A stretch of DNA of 64,000 bases from Berberis thunbergii (GCA_003290165.1 QNQO01008284.1:124001-188000), one strand, 5' to 3'; shown: positions 33,255 to 45,347, counted from the first letter of the stretch. Numbers and translations: made by a program. The notes: generated by a model not told the origin, from the letters alone.

Positions 33255-34709
33255 TAGGGGTGGGCAAACGGGTCGACGATCTGCGGATTCAATTCGATTC
33301 GGACCGTTTTCCTCTAAACGGTCCGGATTTAAATTATAAGTTTTTAGATACTGTCCGGATCGGTCTGGGTCCGTTATAAAACGGTCCGGTCTCGGTTCCT
33401 AATTTTAAAAACGAAACGGTCTGGGTTGGACCCGTCCGGACCGTTTCAAATCCCATTTACTATAAATTATAAAACCCTAAACATAAACCTAAACAGCTAA
33501 ACAGCCTAAACTCTCCTCTCTGTCTCTCCTCTCTTCGTCTCTGTCTCTGTCTTGAGAAGGGGAAGATCTCCCTCTCCTCTCTCTGCTCTCTGTCTCGAGA
33601 AGGAGATCTCCCTCTCCTCTCCTCTCCTCTCTCTGTCGAAGAAGAAATCTGTCGAAGGGATCTGTATCGAAGGGATCTGTCGAAGATCAGCAGAGAAGAA
33701 GAGATCAGCGAGATCTCCCTCTCCTCTCTCTGCTCTCTGTCTCAAAAAGGAGATTTCCCTCTCCTCTCCTCTATCTGTCGAAGAAGAGATTTGTCGAAGA
33801 TCAGCAGAGAAGAAGAGATCAGCGAGATCTCCCTCTCCTCTCTCTGTCTCTGTCGAAGAGAAGAACTCCCTCTCTCTGTCGAAGAGAAGAACTCCCTCTC
33901 TTTGTCTCTGTCGAAGAGAAGAAGCAGCAGAAAGCCACCACCACCAGTAGATTTGGAAGATGTGGATGAGTTACCAATTTGATGCAAGTCTAATGGCAGA
34001 GTTACCAGTAGAAGTTGTGGATAAGCCTATTTTTTTTAGCTTCTGTGAAAGAGACTTTCTTGGCTGGTTATCTACTCTGAAGACCCTGGAGGTTTGATTT
34101 TTGTACATTGTTTTGTTCCTTTCTTATTGGAGGAAGAAATGCTTCCTGTGTTTCTCGAGGAGTTTATCGTTTGATGTATTAGTTGAATTTAGGTTTGGTT
34201 TGAGAGAATCGTCTTATGAATGACAAAAAAGAGCAGTGAGGACTGAGAGAGAAATGAAATCATTTTTAGTTGTAGAGAACTGTCATGGAAACATAATAAA
34301 ATGCTCACTTTGCATTGCTATGCAAATCAGAATCAAAATAAGGCTAGCAAATTTCACATGCGAAACAATTCAGTAAACTTTGACCATTTTGCACACTTTC
34401 TTAACTAGTTTTCTTTTCCAGGTGAGGAGTCACATGAACTATTGTAGATAGTTGGGTTGTTTTGGTGTTCTTGGTTGGATTTAGTATAAAAACAGTAATC
34501 ATTCTAGCAACTTCTAACTAGAAATTGATGCATTTTTTAGTAGGAACCGTTTGGAATCGTAGGGACCGAACCGTTCCAAACGGTTCGAGTTAGGTTCAGT
34601 TCCAATATTCAAAATGAGGGGATCCGGACCGGACCGAATCCGTTAATTTTAAACGGTTCGAGTTAGGTTCCTCCAAAATTGGAACCGATCCGGACCGTGC
34701 CCACCCCTA
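33255..34709. mobile_element. hAT-type non-autonomous element (TAGGGGTGGGCA termini), 1455 bp
   Basis: TIR TAGGGGTGGGCA / TGCCCACCCCTA and a perfect 8-bp target duplication GTTCAACC (33247-33254 and 34710-34717). Subterminal regions repeat CGGTCCGGA and relatives. From about 33460 it contains TATAAATTATAAAACCCTAA, then a long CT-rich leader and an imperfect tandem repeat of about 110 bp (33550-33930). A 132-codon open frame across that repeat (33552-33950) is low complexity (Ser, Leu, Pro, Lys) and unlikely to be a gene. No transposase is recognised. Confidence 0.88.
33550..33930. repeat. CT-rich tandem repeat inside the hAT element
   Basis: Three imperfect units built from GATCTCCCTCTCCTCTCTCT and GTCGAAGA with GATCAGCAGAGAAGAAGAGA. 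It lies just downstream of the TATA and AAACCCTAA motifs, at the place of an untranslated leader. Confidence 0.75.
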
Positions 34710-34862
34710 GTTCAACCCACTTCTCCAACATCTTTGTTTATCTTGAATATGAGGAAATTGAGAATACGAGAGAAAATGTGAAACCACCATGGGGATTTGT
34801 ACTCCTTAAGCATTGAAGGCTAATAATGCAATTGGAGTTTGTACTCACAAGGTTCACCCTAT

Positions 34863-35039
34863 GTATAAATAGAAACCCTGTCGGGCCAATATGACCAATT
34901 TGTATCCGCCCCGAGTTCGTGAAGGATAAAATTTCAATCCCCGAATATCTGTCCCAAGATCTGTCAAGTCAAACTCAAATCCGCCCCATTCGAGGGAGGG
35001 TGGGGGATATCCATGTAAATCGCCCCATTGCCAACCCTA
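34863..35039. repeat. Truncated hAT-type MITE relic (TAGGGTTGGCA family)
   Basis: The right end reads CCCCATTGCCAACCCTA, the complement of the TAGGGTTGGCA tip of the element at 12889-13793, and the segment repeats ATCCGCCCC. The left tip is missing. Confidence 0.6.
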
Positions 35040-36682
35040 GTGTTAAGTGTGATCAAGTCAACTATGTGACTAGTACGAGTCAATGCATAACGAGGCGGAC
35101 AAGTCAACTTTAAATCATATAGATCTGTTACAGATATCCATATCACCCGACGGTTGGGATGGAATTCCCCAAAATAGCTTGATAAACCCCAACTTAGTTT
35201 CGATGGTTTCTTTGGTGCTGCTGTGTGATACAACGTGCGACAAAACTTTTTGAACATATAAGAAGAAAAAAAAGAAAAAGAGGAGGCTATTGTGGTTGTT
35301 ACTGTTCTGTCGAGGTTGTTGCTCGTTTGTGGATGCAGTTGTTGGCTTCTGCTGCTTTGTCGCTATTGTTGTTGACTTGATGCTCCTGTATGAGAAGGTA
35401 AGAAGTGGTAGCTGAGGATGTTAGCTAGTAGTTGATTTGACTTTACTCTTCACTTTTTCTTTTCTTTTCTTCTTTTTCTAAAGCCCCAATTCTAGCTGGC
35501 CTGGGAAAGGGGCGAGGTTGTTGCCTGAGTGGGGCAAAAAGACAATTTTGCCCCCTCCCCCCCCCCCCCTTTTTTAAAGAGGGGAGGGGGGCTTTTCTAA
35601 AGTGTTTGAGAAGTACAAGTTGTTGACATGTGTCAACTTGCATGTGGTTGGCCTTCAAGGCTTCAATTATCAAACACAAAGTTATGTCAAAAAACCAAAA
35701 AAAATTACAAACAATAAATTGTATAATTTATACCATATTAAGTTGTTGACAAATGATAATTCTACCCCTTCAACCATTTTTATGTTTGAATTTGTGTTAT
35801 CTCTTGTATTGATGATTGCATTTTTTTTATTTGTTCATATTTTTTTACTATTTTTCTTTTAAATCGAAGCAAACACCTTGTTATGCATTAATGCAACGTT
35901 TCACATTGAAAAAAACTCGATCGCCTTGATGCTGAAAAATATTTTCTAAAACGTCGCCTACAATCAAAATGTGGTTACTCTTTTAGCACGCATAACTAAA
36001 AATTCACTAATATATATTAAGCCATACGGACCACACAAGACCATAACTAAAATCGTCTCGTTTTGCAAAGGGGAGGCGTTGCCCTAGACTACATAGAATC
36101 AAGTGCTTTCTATCTTCATTTTCTCTCTGTCGTTCTCCTCCATCTTCATTCTTGCTATTCTTATTCATAAAACACTTTTGAACCCAAAAAATAGTGAAAT
36201 CTGAGCCTTTTAAATGAATAAAAAATTTGCAGAGTCAATCACAGGAAATCAGAAAACCTTGAACTCAGAATATCGAAAATGGAGAGATGTTTAGGAAAGG
36301 AATAAAGAAGGAGAAAGAGAGAGAAAGGGAGGTAAAAAACACAAAAAGATTTCCAGCTAAATTGGTTTTGAAAGTCTTACATATGTGTTGTTACTTAGCA
36401 TTCCAGAAAATGAGAATTTTTTATTTGGTGGTGTTAGAGAACAAGATAGCGGTTGCGTATAATATATATAATAGCATTCTCCTTTTTCTCTTTTAAAAGA
36501 TAAAAACTTAAACATGATAAACTGTTGGGCTACTAAAATCACATGTGCTATAAAATTAAAGTTCAATATTACATACCACAAAGCCAGAAGAACACATGAT
36601 TTGACTATAACTATTAATTGCGCTCTTCGATGGAGATACCAAAACTCCTTTGCATTAGCTCGATCATCTCAAGTGTCAATTC
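35040..36682. other. Intergenic stretch with a C homopolymer
   Basis: No gene recognised. A run of 13 C (35557-35569) with adjacent CCCCCT and, 20 bases on, GGGGAGGGGGG may be prone to polymerase slippage or unusual structure. The right end abuts the target duplication AATTC of Copia 2. Confidence 0.45.
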
Positions 36683-37402
36683 TGTTGGGACAAATACCAA
36701 TAAAACAATACCAAAAAAATAATCTAAAGCAATAATAAACGAGACACCAAGATTTATGTGGAAAACTCTTCAAGTGAAGGAAAAAATTGCGGGGCAAATC
36801 CGAGAGAATCCACTAATCAAATAAGAAGAAGTACAATAACTTCTCAAGTTTTTTGCCCAAAGCTTGAGTAATATAAGAAGTAAATAACACGGGTTAGCTG
36901 ACAGCAAATTAACTTAAAAACTCCTTCAATTTCTTCTACCAAATCAATTGACAAAACTAAGTCGATATTGCAGCCACGCGTCACATATTGTCACACAAAA
37001 TTGCGCCCAAAGAATCAGACACAAAGTCACCATCCACGCGCACACAGCCACACCAAACACCAAAGACAATACTATGTTCTCTGTTGCTTATTCACACAAC
37101 AACTTCTCTGAAAACACTAGATCATAAAACTTTGTATTATGCACCTATTTATACTTGTTTGCAGCCACCCAAATAAAACCTTATTTCTATTTAATTAACC
37201 AACTGCCAAATAAAATTTTGTTTCTATATTCAAATAGAAATTTGTTTCTATTTAATTAACACCGCCTCAAATAGAAATTTTTTTCTATTTATTTCTGTTT
37301 TTGTTTCTTATTGAAAACAATTTTTCCTTATTCAACCAAACTTGAAATTATGTTTGATTACTTACCAAAGTTAGATCCACCCTAATGGGCTGGACCTCAA
37401 CA
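36683..37402 (-). repeat. 3' LTR of Copia 2
   Basis: 720 bp; co-linear with the 5' LTR, with small indels in the T-rich part near 37190-37330. Confidence 0.92.
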
Positions 37403-37448
37403 AATCTCCCCCTCCAGACCATTAGGAAAGAATCACCGCATAATCATA

Positions 37449-40403
37449 TTAGGTCATTCCAATGAGTTTTCTACAAAACTCATGTTTTCCTTTTGAAACT
37501 ATTTTTGTCATCATGTCGGAAGGATTTTCACTAGTATGAATCTTTGCAACCTGGAAACAATTTTTCTCAAGCACATCACATATACGGTGGTAACGTGTAT
37601 CAATATGCTTGGTAAGTCCATGGTATGTGGCATTCTTACTCAACTCAATAGCACTCTGACTGTCACAATGCACCACATACTTATTCTGATTCACACCCAG
37701 CTCCTTGAGCAATCTTTTCAACCATAACATTTCCTTCTTTGCTTCATTAATGGCAATATACTCGACTTCACTAGTTTACAAAACAACACACTTTTGCAAT
37801 ATAGACTGCCAAGCTACAGCTACCCCTGCAAAAGTGAAAACATAACCTGAAGTTGACCTCTTCTTGTCTAAATCACCTACAAAATCTGCATCTGTGTACC
37901 CTTCTAACACAACTCCTGAATTACCAAAGCTTTGAAGTACATTTCAAATATCTCATAATCCATTTAACTGCAGCCCAATGTTCATTTCCTGGATTTTCTG
38001 AATACCTACTCACAACACCGACTGCTTGAGCAATATCTGGTCTTATACAAACCATAGCATACATCAAACACCCTACAGTAGAGGAGTATGGAATACCTGA
38101 CATATGCTTCTTTTCTTCATCAGTACGAGGAGATAACTTGGCACTTAACTTGAAGTGATTAGCAAGTGGAGTACTCACGGGCTTAGCATCATTCGTGTTG
38201 AACCTTTCAAGTACTTTTCAACATATTTTCTTGTGACAACCACAACTTCTTAATTTTTCTGTCACGTGTAATTTTCACCCCTAGGATGTGTTGAGTTGGC
38301 CCCAAGTCTTTCATATCAAAAGAGCTAAACAAATCTTTATTCAACCTGCCAATCATATCAACATCTTTTCCAACAATTAGCATATCATCAACATAAATCA
38401 AAAGAATAATGAAGCTATCAGTCGAAAAATATCTGACATAAACACAATGGTCTTGAAGTGTTCTCTTGTAGCCATGTCCTACTATAAAGAAGTCAACTTC
38501 TTATACCACTGTCTCGGAGCCTGTTTCAATCCATAAAGGTTTTCTTCAATCTGCAAACCATATGTTCTTTCCCTTTCACTTCAAAGCCCTCTGGTTGTGC
38601 CATGTAAATTTCTTCATGCAAATCCCCATGAAGAAATGCAGTTTTAACATCTAACTGCTCAATCTCAAGATCCAAGCTAGCTGCAAGACTTAACACCACT
38701 CTAATGGATGTCATATTCACCACGGGTGAGAATATTCATCAAAATCTATCCCCATCTTTTGCGCAAAGCCTTTTAACCACTAACCGAGCTTTGTGCTTCG
38801 CATTCTTTCCATCACCATCCTTTTTCAATTTTGTACACCCATTGGTTCTTCAAAGGTTTTCTACCTTTTGGAATCTCAACTAAATCATAAGTATCATTCT
38901 TATGCAAGGAACTCATCTCTTCTTGCATAGCTTTCATCCAGCTTTCTTTATCTTTATGATCTAAGTACTTCTTGAAATTTTCTGGTTCACCTTCTTCTAT
39001 AAGGAAACATATTCATCATTGGGGGTACCTCTTTGAAGGTTGGCGTTATCTGGTAGACCTTCTTAATTGAGGCTCTACTATTTCTTGCTGAAGGGGTTGC
39101 TCTTTATGCACAATCTCATCTGTTTTTACATGATCATCATTAACAACTTCATTTTCTGTTATATGGTCACCAACTATATCATCTGGCATTTCTCCCCCAT
39201 TTTCAACATGCGACAAAGAAGGAAGAAGTGGTGTAAGATCTGTGACCTCATTATTTATCTGCTTGGGCTTTTCAATTTTCTCAAATTTTGCAATGATATG
39301 ATCTTCATAAAATACCACATCTCTGCTTCTAATAATTTTCTAATTCTCATGATCCCAGAATCTATAGCCAAACTGCTCATCTCCATAACCAATGAAAATA
39401 CATGGAAATGCCTTCTCATCAAGCTTTGTTCTCTTCTCCTTCGATACATGAACAAATGCTTTACAGCCAAATACCTTCAGATGAGAGTATGAACTATCTT
39501 TCCCTCTCCACACTCTTTTTGGAATGTCACCATCTAAAGGAAATGAAGGAGACATGTTGATGAGATAACAAGCTGTACTAGCAGGTTCATACCAGAACTC
39601 TTTTGAAAATTTAGCCATGCGAAGCATGTATTTCACCTTTTCTACAATAGTCTAGTTCATTCTTTCTGCTACCCCATTATGTTGTGGAGTGTCAGAAACT
39701 GTCTTTTCATGCCGTATACCAAGCTTACTACAATAAGCTTTAAATTCTTTTGATGTGTACTCTCCACCATTATCACTGCGGAGACACTTCAAAACTCTTC
39801 CTGTTTCTCTTTCAACCTTGGCATGAAAATGCTTTCAACGATGGAATTGATTTCTTCTTTTCTAAGAGTTGCATACAGTTCTCACTCATGTGTGCAAGTC
39901 GCTTATGCCACAAGTTTGTAGAAGAACCATATTCAGCTTCATTCAAACCAGTTTTACACAATTTCACCTGAGTCTTGTATAGTGTGCAACACGTCTTACC
40001 CTTTGCCACAACAAGTCAACCTTTGGTAAGTTTCCATGCACCATTACCAAAATAATTAATATACCCTTGTTTATCCAAAACAAGTTAGAAATCAGGTTCA
40101 GACTAAGATCAGGAACATGATGTACATCTTTCAAAGTCAATGTGCACCCCATATTAGTCTGGACACACACATCACCTATTCCCACTATTTTAGAGTTGCT
40201 AGCGTTTCTCATATTCACACTGCCAAAATCTCTTGCTCTATAAGTAGTGAAATAGTCTTTCCTTGGGGTTGCATGATAAGATGCATCAGTGTCAATAATC
40301 CATTTGTTTCATTCATTTGCAATATGCAAACATTCACCTTCGCCATACAAAAGATCCATGGGTTCATCAGTAACAGCAACTGTAGCTTCTTTACTATCAT
40401 CAT
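37449..40403 (-). pseudogene. Broken pol region of Copia 2
   Basis: The protease (about 40215-40310) has DTD at the catalytic triad where DTG is expected. The pre-integrase block (LWHKRLAHMSE, about 39910) is followed directly by HAKVERETGRV, so the zinc-finger Cys pair and the first catalytic Asp of integrase are deleted; SDNGGE is still present downstream near 39770. Integrase remainder lies at 39340-39636, RT at 38526-38723 (QLDVKTAFLHGDL) and 38207-38401 (YVDD), RNase H and C-terminus at 37449-38178. Blocks lie in several frames. Confidence 0.88.
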
Positions 40404-40421
40404 TCTTCACTTTTCCCTCTT

Positions 40422-41186
40422 TCAAATTTCTTTTGTAACTATAACATTGTTTTCTGAAATGGTCAGATTTACCACAATAATGACACTTAAAACTTCTATC
40501 TCTTGACTTTGATCTCCCTCTTGACTTATCACGGTTCTTATCATAACCATGATATTTCTTATATTTTTCTCTCCCCTGTTTTCAGTCACAGGTGTTTGGG
40601 AATGATCAGTACCAGTAGACTTCCTTCTAGTCTCTTCATTAAATAAACTACCGGTAACCAACTCCATGGTAAGTTGTCCATTCAGTGCCAAATTACTAAT
40701 CGACACCACCAATGTTTCCCAACTTTCTGGTAATGAGCTAAGAAGTAATAGTGTTTGTATTTCATCATCTAACATTATCTTCATGTTGGACAACTGATTC
40801 ATCACACTTTGCACCTCATTCAAATGCTCAGCAATAGAACTACCTTCCTTGAATTTCAAGTTCACTAACTTCCTGATCAAGAAGGCCTTGTTTGCAGCAG
40901 TTTTCCTTTCATATAAATTATGGAATTTGGTCCAAAAAGCATGTGCAGACATCTCAGTTGACACATGATGAAATATCGAATCATCTAACCATTGCCTGAT
41001 GTGACCAATAGCCTTTCTGTTTAATTTCTTCCATTCTTCTTCTGACATATCCTTGGGTTTAGCTGCATCTTCTTCAATTGGAGGGTACAAATCCTTACAA
41101 TATAATATGTCTTCCATCTTGGTTTTCCAAATAACATAGTTTGAGCCATTAAGGCCAATCATCCTTGTATTGCTGTTATTTTTCAT
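40422..41186 (-). pseudogene. gag of Copia 2 (TNT1-like)
   Basis: The start at 41186 (MKNNSN) opens a gag with the N-terminal LNGSNYVIWKTKMEDIL block, the WDDSI-like and FWTKFHNLYERK blocks, and an LSSLPESWETLV block. These are characteristic of TNT1-group gag proteins. The zinc knuckle CX2CX4HX4C (CHYCGKSDHFRKQC) follows at about 40446-40487 in a different frame, so a frameshift separates gag from the rest. About 255 residues are open. Confidence 0.88.
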
Positions 41187-41235
41187 GTCAACTCTCTTAA
41201 TTGACAATCTCCTAACAATTGCTCTGATACCACTT

Positions 41236-41931
41236 TGTTGAGACAAATACCAATAAAACAATAACAAGAAAATAATCTAAAGCAATAATAAACGAGACAC
41301 CAAGATTTATGTGGAAAACCCTTCAAGTGAAGAGAAAAATCACGGGGCAAATTCGAGAGAATCCACTAATCAAATAAGAAGAAGTACAATAACTTCTCAA
41401 GTTTTTTTGCCCAAAGCTTGAGTAATACAAGAAGTAAATAACACAGGTTACCTCACAGCAAATTAACTCAAAAACTCCTTCAACTTCTTCTACCAAATCA
41501 ATCGACAAAACTAAGTCGATATCGCAGCCACACGTCATGCTTTGTCGCACAAAATTGCGCCCAAAAAATCAGACACAAAGTCACCATCCACGCGCACACA
41601 ACCACACCAAACACGAAAGAGAATACTATGTTCTCTATTGCTTATTCACGCAGCAGCTTCTCTGAAAACACTATATCATAAAACTTTGTATTATGCACCT
41701 ATTTATACTTGTTTACAACCACCCAAATAGAACCTTGTTTATATTTAGTTAACCAGCTGCCAAATAGAACTTTGTTTCTATTTAATTAACACCGCCTCAA
41801 ATAGAACTTTGTTTCTATTTATTTATGTTTTTGTTTCTTATTGAAAACATTTTTTCCTTATTCAACCAAACTTGAAATATGTTTGATTACTTACCAAAGT
41901 TGGATCCACCCTAATGGGTTGGACCTCAACA
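41236..41931 (-). repeat. 5' LTR of Copia 2
   Basis: 696 bp; on the minus strand it begins TGTTGAGGTCC and ends GTCTCAACA, followed by AAG and the primer binding site. Confidence 0.92.
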
Positions 41932-42335
41932 AATTCTAGTGTTGCTGCACTAGGAAAAAAATAAAAAGAAATAGCTATATCATAAGCTAAAACTAGGGGT
42001 TTCGTTAAACTATACCGTATCTAATGGCAAAAAATAAAAACAGAAAACTTGAAGGTAAAAAAATCATACAATTTTTTAAAAAAAGTCCAAACATTTTTAA
42101 AAGGGCCTAGTGCGTACATAGGGTTTAGAAGTTATCGCAATGAACTGGAAATTTAGCACAGCATTAGTGACATTAATCCACATGTTCCCTAGAAAAATTA
42201 TTTCAAACTAAACTGCAAAACACATAGTTCGCGTGCACGTTGATACTTGAAATGATGTTTTGACAAATTATTCAATGATCATTGGTCTTATCAAGCTAAA
42301 ACAACTTTAGCACGTTATTCATAATGTTAATTCAC

Positions 42336-42480
42336 GGGAAAATCTAGGGTGCCTGGACCAGTGCCTGGTGGAATGCCTGGTGGCCACCAGTCACCGACCA
42401 TCTGCCTCGAGATGTGAATTATTTTATATCTCGCGACAGATAGACGGTGCCTGGTGGTACCAGGCACTGTAGTAATGCTC
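42336..42480. mobile_element. 145-bp MITE with 8-bp target duplication
   Basis: The ends carry inverted CCAGTGCCTGG / CCAGGCACTG motifs and outer tips GGGAAAATCTAGG and GTAGTAATGCTC. A perfect target duplication TAATTCAC lies at 42328-42335 and 42481-42488. The 8 bp suggest hAT; a ninth, mismatched base would fit a MULE. Non-coding. Confidence 0.7.
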
Positions 42481-42599
42481 TAATTCACACCATACTTTAA
42501 ATTTTCAACTCAAACAAATTAGCGAAAAACATAATTTTTTTTTTGTTTGGGCCAAACACGGAGATGTTTATTAAAGATAAGAAAGAAAACAAAAGACAA

Positions 42600-43075
42600 A
42601 GGGAATCATTCCTACATCAAGGAATTCCAAGACACCACATGAGAACATGAGGAACAATTCCTGTGTCAAAAACCATAAAGGTGTCAAAAATCAAGTCCCT
42701 AAACAAATCACAAGCCAAACCCATCCTCCACAACAATTTCCTAATCTCGATAAAAATATAATGCTCTTATATGTTTAGCCATTCAAAAACCCTCCTATTT
42801 CTCTCTTTCCAGACACACCACATGAGAACGTGAGGAACCCTACGCCATAACCACTATGTCCGCCGAAAAGGATTAGCTTGGGACCACCAACTTAGCCAAT
42901 CCAAAATGGAACCTTGAAACGTCAAACTTAAACCAAATTCTGACAAAAAACTGCTCCAAATGGATTTGGAGAATTTGCAGTGAAGCATCAAATGATCCAG
43001 CTTCTCGTCAATCTCATGTATAAGAAAAGCATAATTCTTGTATAAGATACTTGCAATGGCATTTAACATGTATCT
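42600..43075 (-). pseudogene. LINE zf-RVT and C-terminal relic
   Basis: The minus strand reads EKLDHLMLHCKFSKSIW and DWLSWWSQANPF, then in another frame PHVLMWCVWKERNRRVFE, the zf-RVT and following region of plant LINE ORF2. Only the 3' end is left. No RT is seen upstream. Confidence 0.75.
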
Positions 43076-43939
43076 CGAGGAGTGTTTGTCAATCTTACCG
43101 GATGTTTATTACTTTATTTCAAATGTTATTCCGTCAATTCCTCGAAATTTCAGCTCAAACAAATTAGTAAAAACATTATTCATGTGCAATTTGGCCCTTT
43201 ATTAGAGTCATTTTAAGCACTTATATACATGTTAATCTAAATGACATAAATTATACACCTTTTTTTTCTCTGGTAATGTGCCAGTTTTGAACAAGTCACT
43301 GAGAAGTGATACATATGCGTAGATGTTTGTTGCAGAGGACGAGCCCTGGTTTATAGTTGCTAAGCATCTCTAGGCTTGCTTCTGTCTGATGCACAATCTG
43401 GCTGCTTTGACTAGCTTACACGATCACTTCAGTTTTTCATCTGCACTAATCTCAAGGGGCAAAACATGAAAGGGAGAAAGAAAAATATGAAATACCTAAA
43501 ATGGGTCGTTTCTAGGAGAGAATTTAACCATTGTAACTGCAGGGGATGCCATTGTTTTGACAGTGGTGGATGAGAAGTAATAAGAATCACTGGATCATTC
43601 CAGTGCACAGAGAACATGAAGATACATTATGGGAATCTGACTTGGCAACAAGTTGAGGAAGTAAGAGGTCAAGATGCTTTGGCACCATGGGCAAGAAGCA
43701 GAGAGAAGCAATGCAACAATGACACACAGCATAGATTTTCTCTATTGATGGGAAAAAGAACTTAATGGGCACATGGATAGGGAGGATGAAGATGGAGGCA
43801 GGCATGACTTGTTTGGAGATGATGAGATGGCCTCATGAAGCATGATGCAAGTATGAGGCGCCTTCTGCCTCAAACCGCCAAGAACACCATTTGCCACAAG
43901 TGCACTGTGGGTCTTTTGGTAGAAAAAGTGTTTGTTAAC
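43076..43939. other. Intergenic stretch
   Basis: Three overlapping short open frames exist on the minus strand (43429-43954), but none is recognised, and their composition does not single one out. No TIR or LTR seen. Confidence 0.35.
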
Positions 43940-44264
43940 TATTAGAAAATACATCCTATTGTTAGGAAAATATCTTCCAGTATTAAGATGTATTTTCTAT
44001 TGTTAGGAAAATATCTTCCAGTATTAGGAAATACATTCTATTGTTAGGAAAATATATTTTAGCATATTGTGTTAGAAGTTTTATGGGGTTAGAAGTTTTA
44101 TGGGGTTAGGAAACTTTCCGATGGAAGATAATCTATATATGCTAAAATATATTTTCCTAACAATAGAATGTATTTCCTAATACTGAAAGATATTTTCCTA
44201 ACAATAGGAAATACATCCTAATACTGGAAAATATTTTCCTAACAATAGAATGTATTTCCTAATA
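43940..44264. mobile_element. 325-bp foldback element built of a repeated stem unit
   Basis: Two inverted arms of about 130 bases (43940-44066 and 44133-44264) each contain three copies of a unit with TATTGTTAGGAAAATAT and TTCCAGTATTA. The spacer carries two copies of TTAGAAGTTTTATGGGG. The tips are TATTAG and CTAATA, flanked by TTAAC on both sides (43935-43939 and 44265-44269). Non-coding. The superfamily is unclear. Confidence 0.75.
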
Positions 44265-44269
44265 TTAAC

Positions 44270-45190
44270 TTTCAGGTTGCATTCCCTGATGTGGTCTTTT
44301 TGGTACAAAATGTGTTAATTGTCTGGAGCTGTTGTGGATGTTGATTCTTGCGTTATTCCTAAGGATATTGGCTGAATATTATTTCCTTTTTTCTTCAGAA
44401 GGTGTACAGGTTCATCCTTCGAAATACCCTTTAAAGTTTTCTCTAGTAATAAATATGTTTGTGATTTGAACAACTTGGGATACATTTTAGACTGGATGAT
44501 TGCTCAAAGTCAAAAAACCACCATTCTCGAACAAAACAAGTCAGTTCAATTTATTTGTGGACTCGTTTCTTCGACAGTAGAAATTGAGACCATGTTCCTG
44601 CTCTATAAGAGTGGGAGATGGTTTTAGCTGAAGCTGTAGTCTATTGGGATGCATTAGTACAGGATGTCAGACTCACTGCTCCATAATGCATGTTATGGAC
44701 TGAAACTTATTAAAGCATCCAAATACACTTATTAATTAATTAAAGTATATATAGTGATGTCTCATGGTGTTGTTGAGTGTGAAGCCTTCGTGCCTATTTA
44801 AAGTGTTTTTAGAAAAAATAACTTGAATTTAGGTAGGTAACCGAAGTTAAAAATTTTAAATTTAAAAAAAAAATCCATAGATGACAAATTTGGGTTGCCC
44901 GAGTTCCAACCGAGCCTGAAGAATATACTCGGGCAAAAGTCGGGTTGGGCAGGCTTGCTCTAAACATCAATTTAAGTATACTGAAGGGAGGTAATGTTTT
45001 GACTCGAAATTGTATAGCAGATTTTCTTACATACACAAACCTTTTTTCTTAAACACAATTCAATCTTATAACTCCTACACATACTTATCAAGACTGTGGG
45101 AAAGACATGAAGCATAACATATTTAATTAAGATATTGATTCAGTAAGCAAAAAAGATTTTCCTATTTTGGTGTAAAAAACAAACTGGACT
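44270..45190. other. Intergenic stretch
   Basis: AT-rich, no gene or transposon motif recognised. Confidence 0.35.
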
Positions 45191-45193
45191 TAC

Positions 45194-45347
45194 TGGAGGA
45201 GCAAGGGCTGCATCAAGAATTGAGTCGACCCGTTTTTAGGTGAGTCTAGGAAGCCCAACATTTTCATAAACTGTCATAGCCAATGCGGAAAGATGTGAAG
45301 GAAGTTCCTGCATAATGTTGGTTTCCAATGCCCCAGGATCTGATGCA
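45194..45347 (-). pseudogene. Exon-like gene fragment with an internal stop
   Basis: A 154-base segment lies between an acceptor (TTGCACAG) and a donor (GTAAGTCC) on the minus strand. One frame reads ASDPGALETNIMQELPSHLS, then MTVYENVGLPRLT, a TAA, then KRVDSILDAALAPP. The TAA could come from a Gln CAA by one C-to-T change. The composition looks like real protein. I do not recognise the family. No neighbouring exon was found. Probably a remnant of a host gene. Confidence 0.4.

Larger units (their letters stand above)
36683..41931 (-). mobile_element. Copia LTR retrotransposon 2 (TNT1-like), full length, 5249 bp
   Basis: LTRs of 720 bp (36683-37402, 3' LTR) and 696 bp (41236-41931, 5' LTR) both run TGTTGRG to CAACA. 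On the minus strand the primer binding site TGGTATCAGAGC follows the 5' LTR after AAG. A polypurine tract GGAGGGGGAGATT precedes the 3' LTR. Perfect 5-bp target duplication AATTC (36678-36682 and 41932-41936). Gag, protease, integrase, RT and RNase H follow in Copia order and resemble the tobacco TNT1 group. The LTRs have diverged visibly, and the coding region is broken. Confidence 0.94.

Noticed and set aside
33552..33950. 132-codon plus-strand open frame
   Set aside because: Low-complexity product of the CT-rich tandem repeat inside a hAT element; also open on the opposite strand for the same reason.
35551..35590. C-run with following G-run as a functional G-quadruplex
   Set aside because: Homopolymer slippage is a simpler explanation and there is no gene nearby for it to regulate.
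43429..43954. Three overlapping minus-strand open frames
   Set aside because: All short, in different frames, with no recognisable motif; at most one could be real and nothing favours any.
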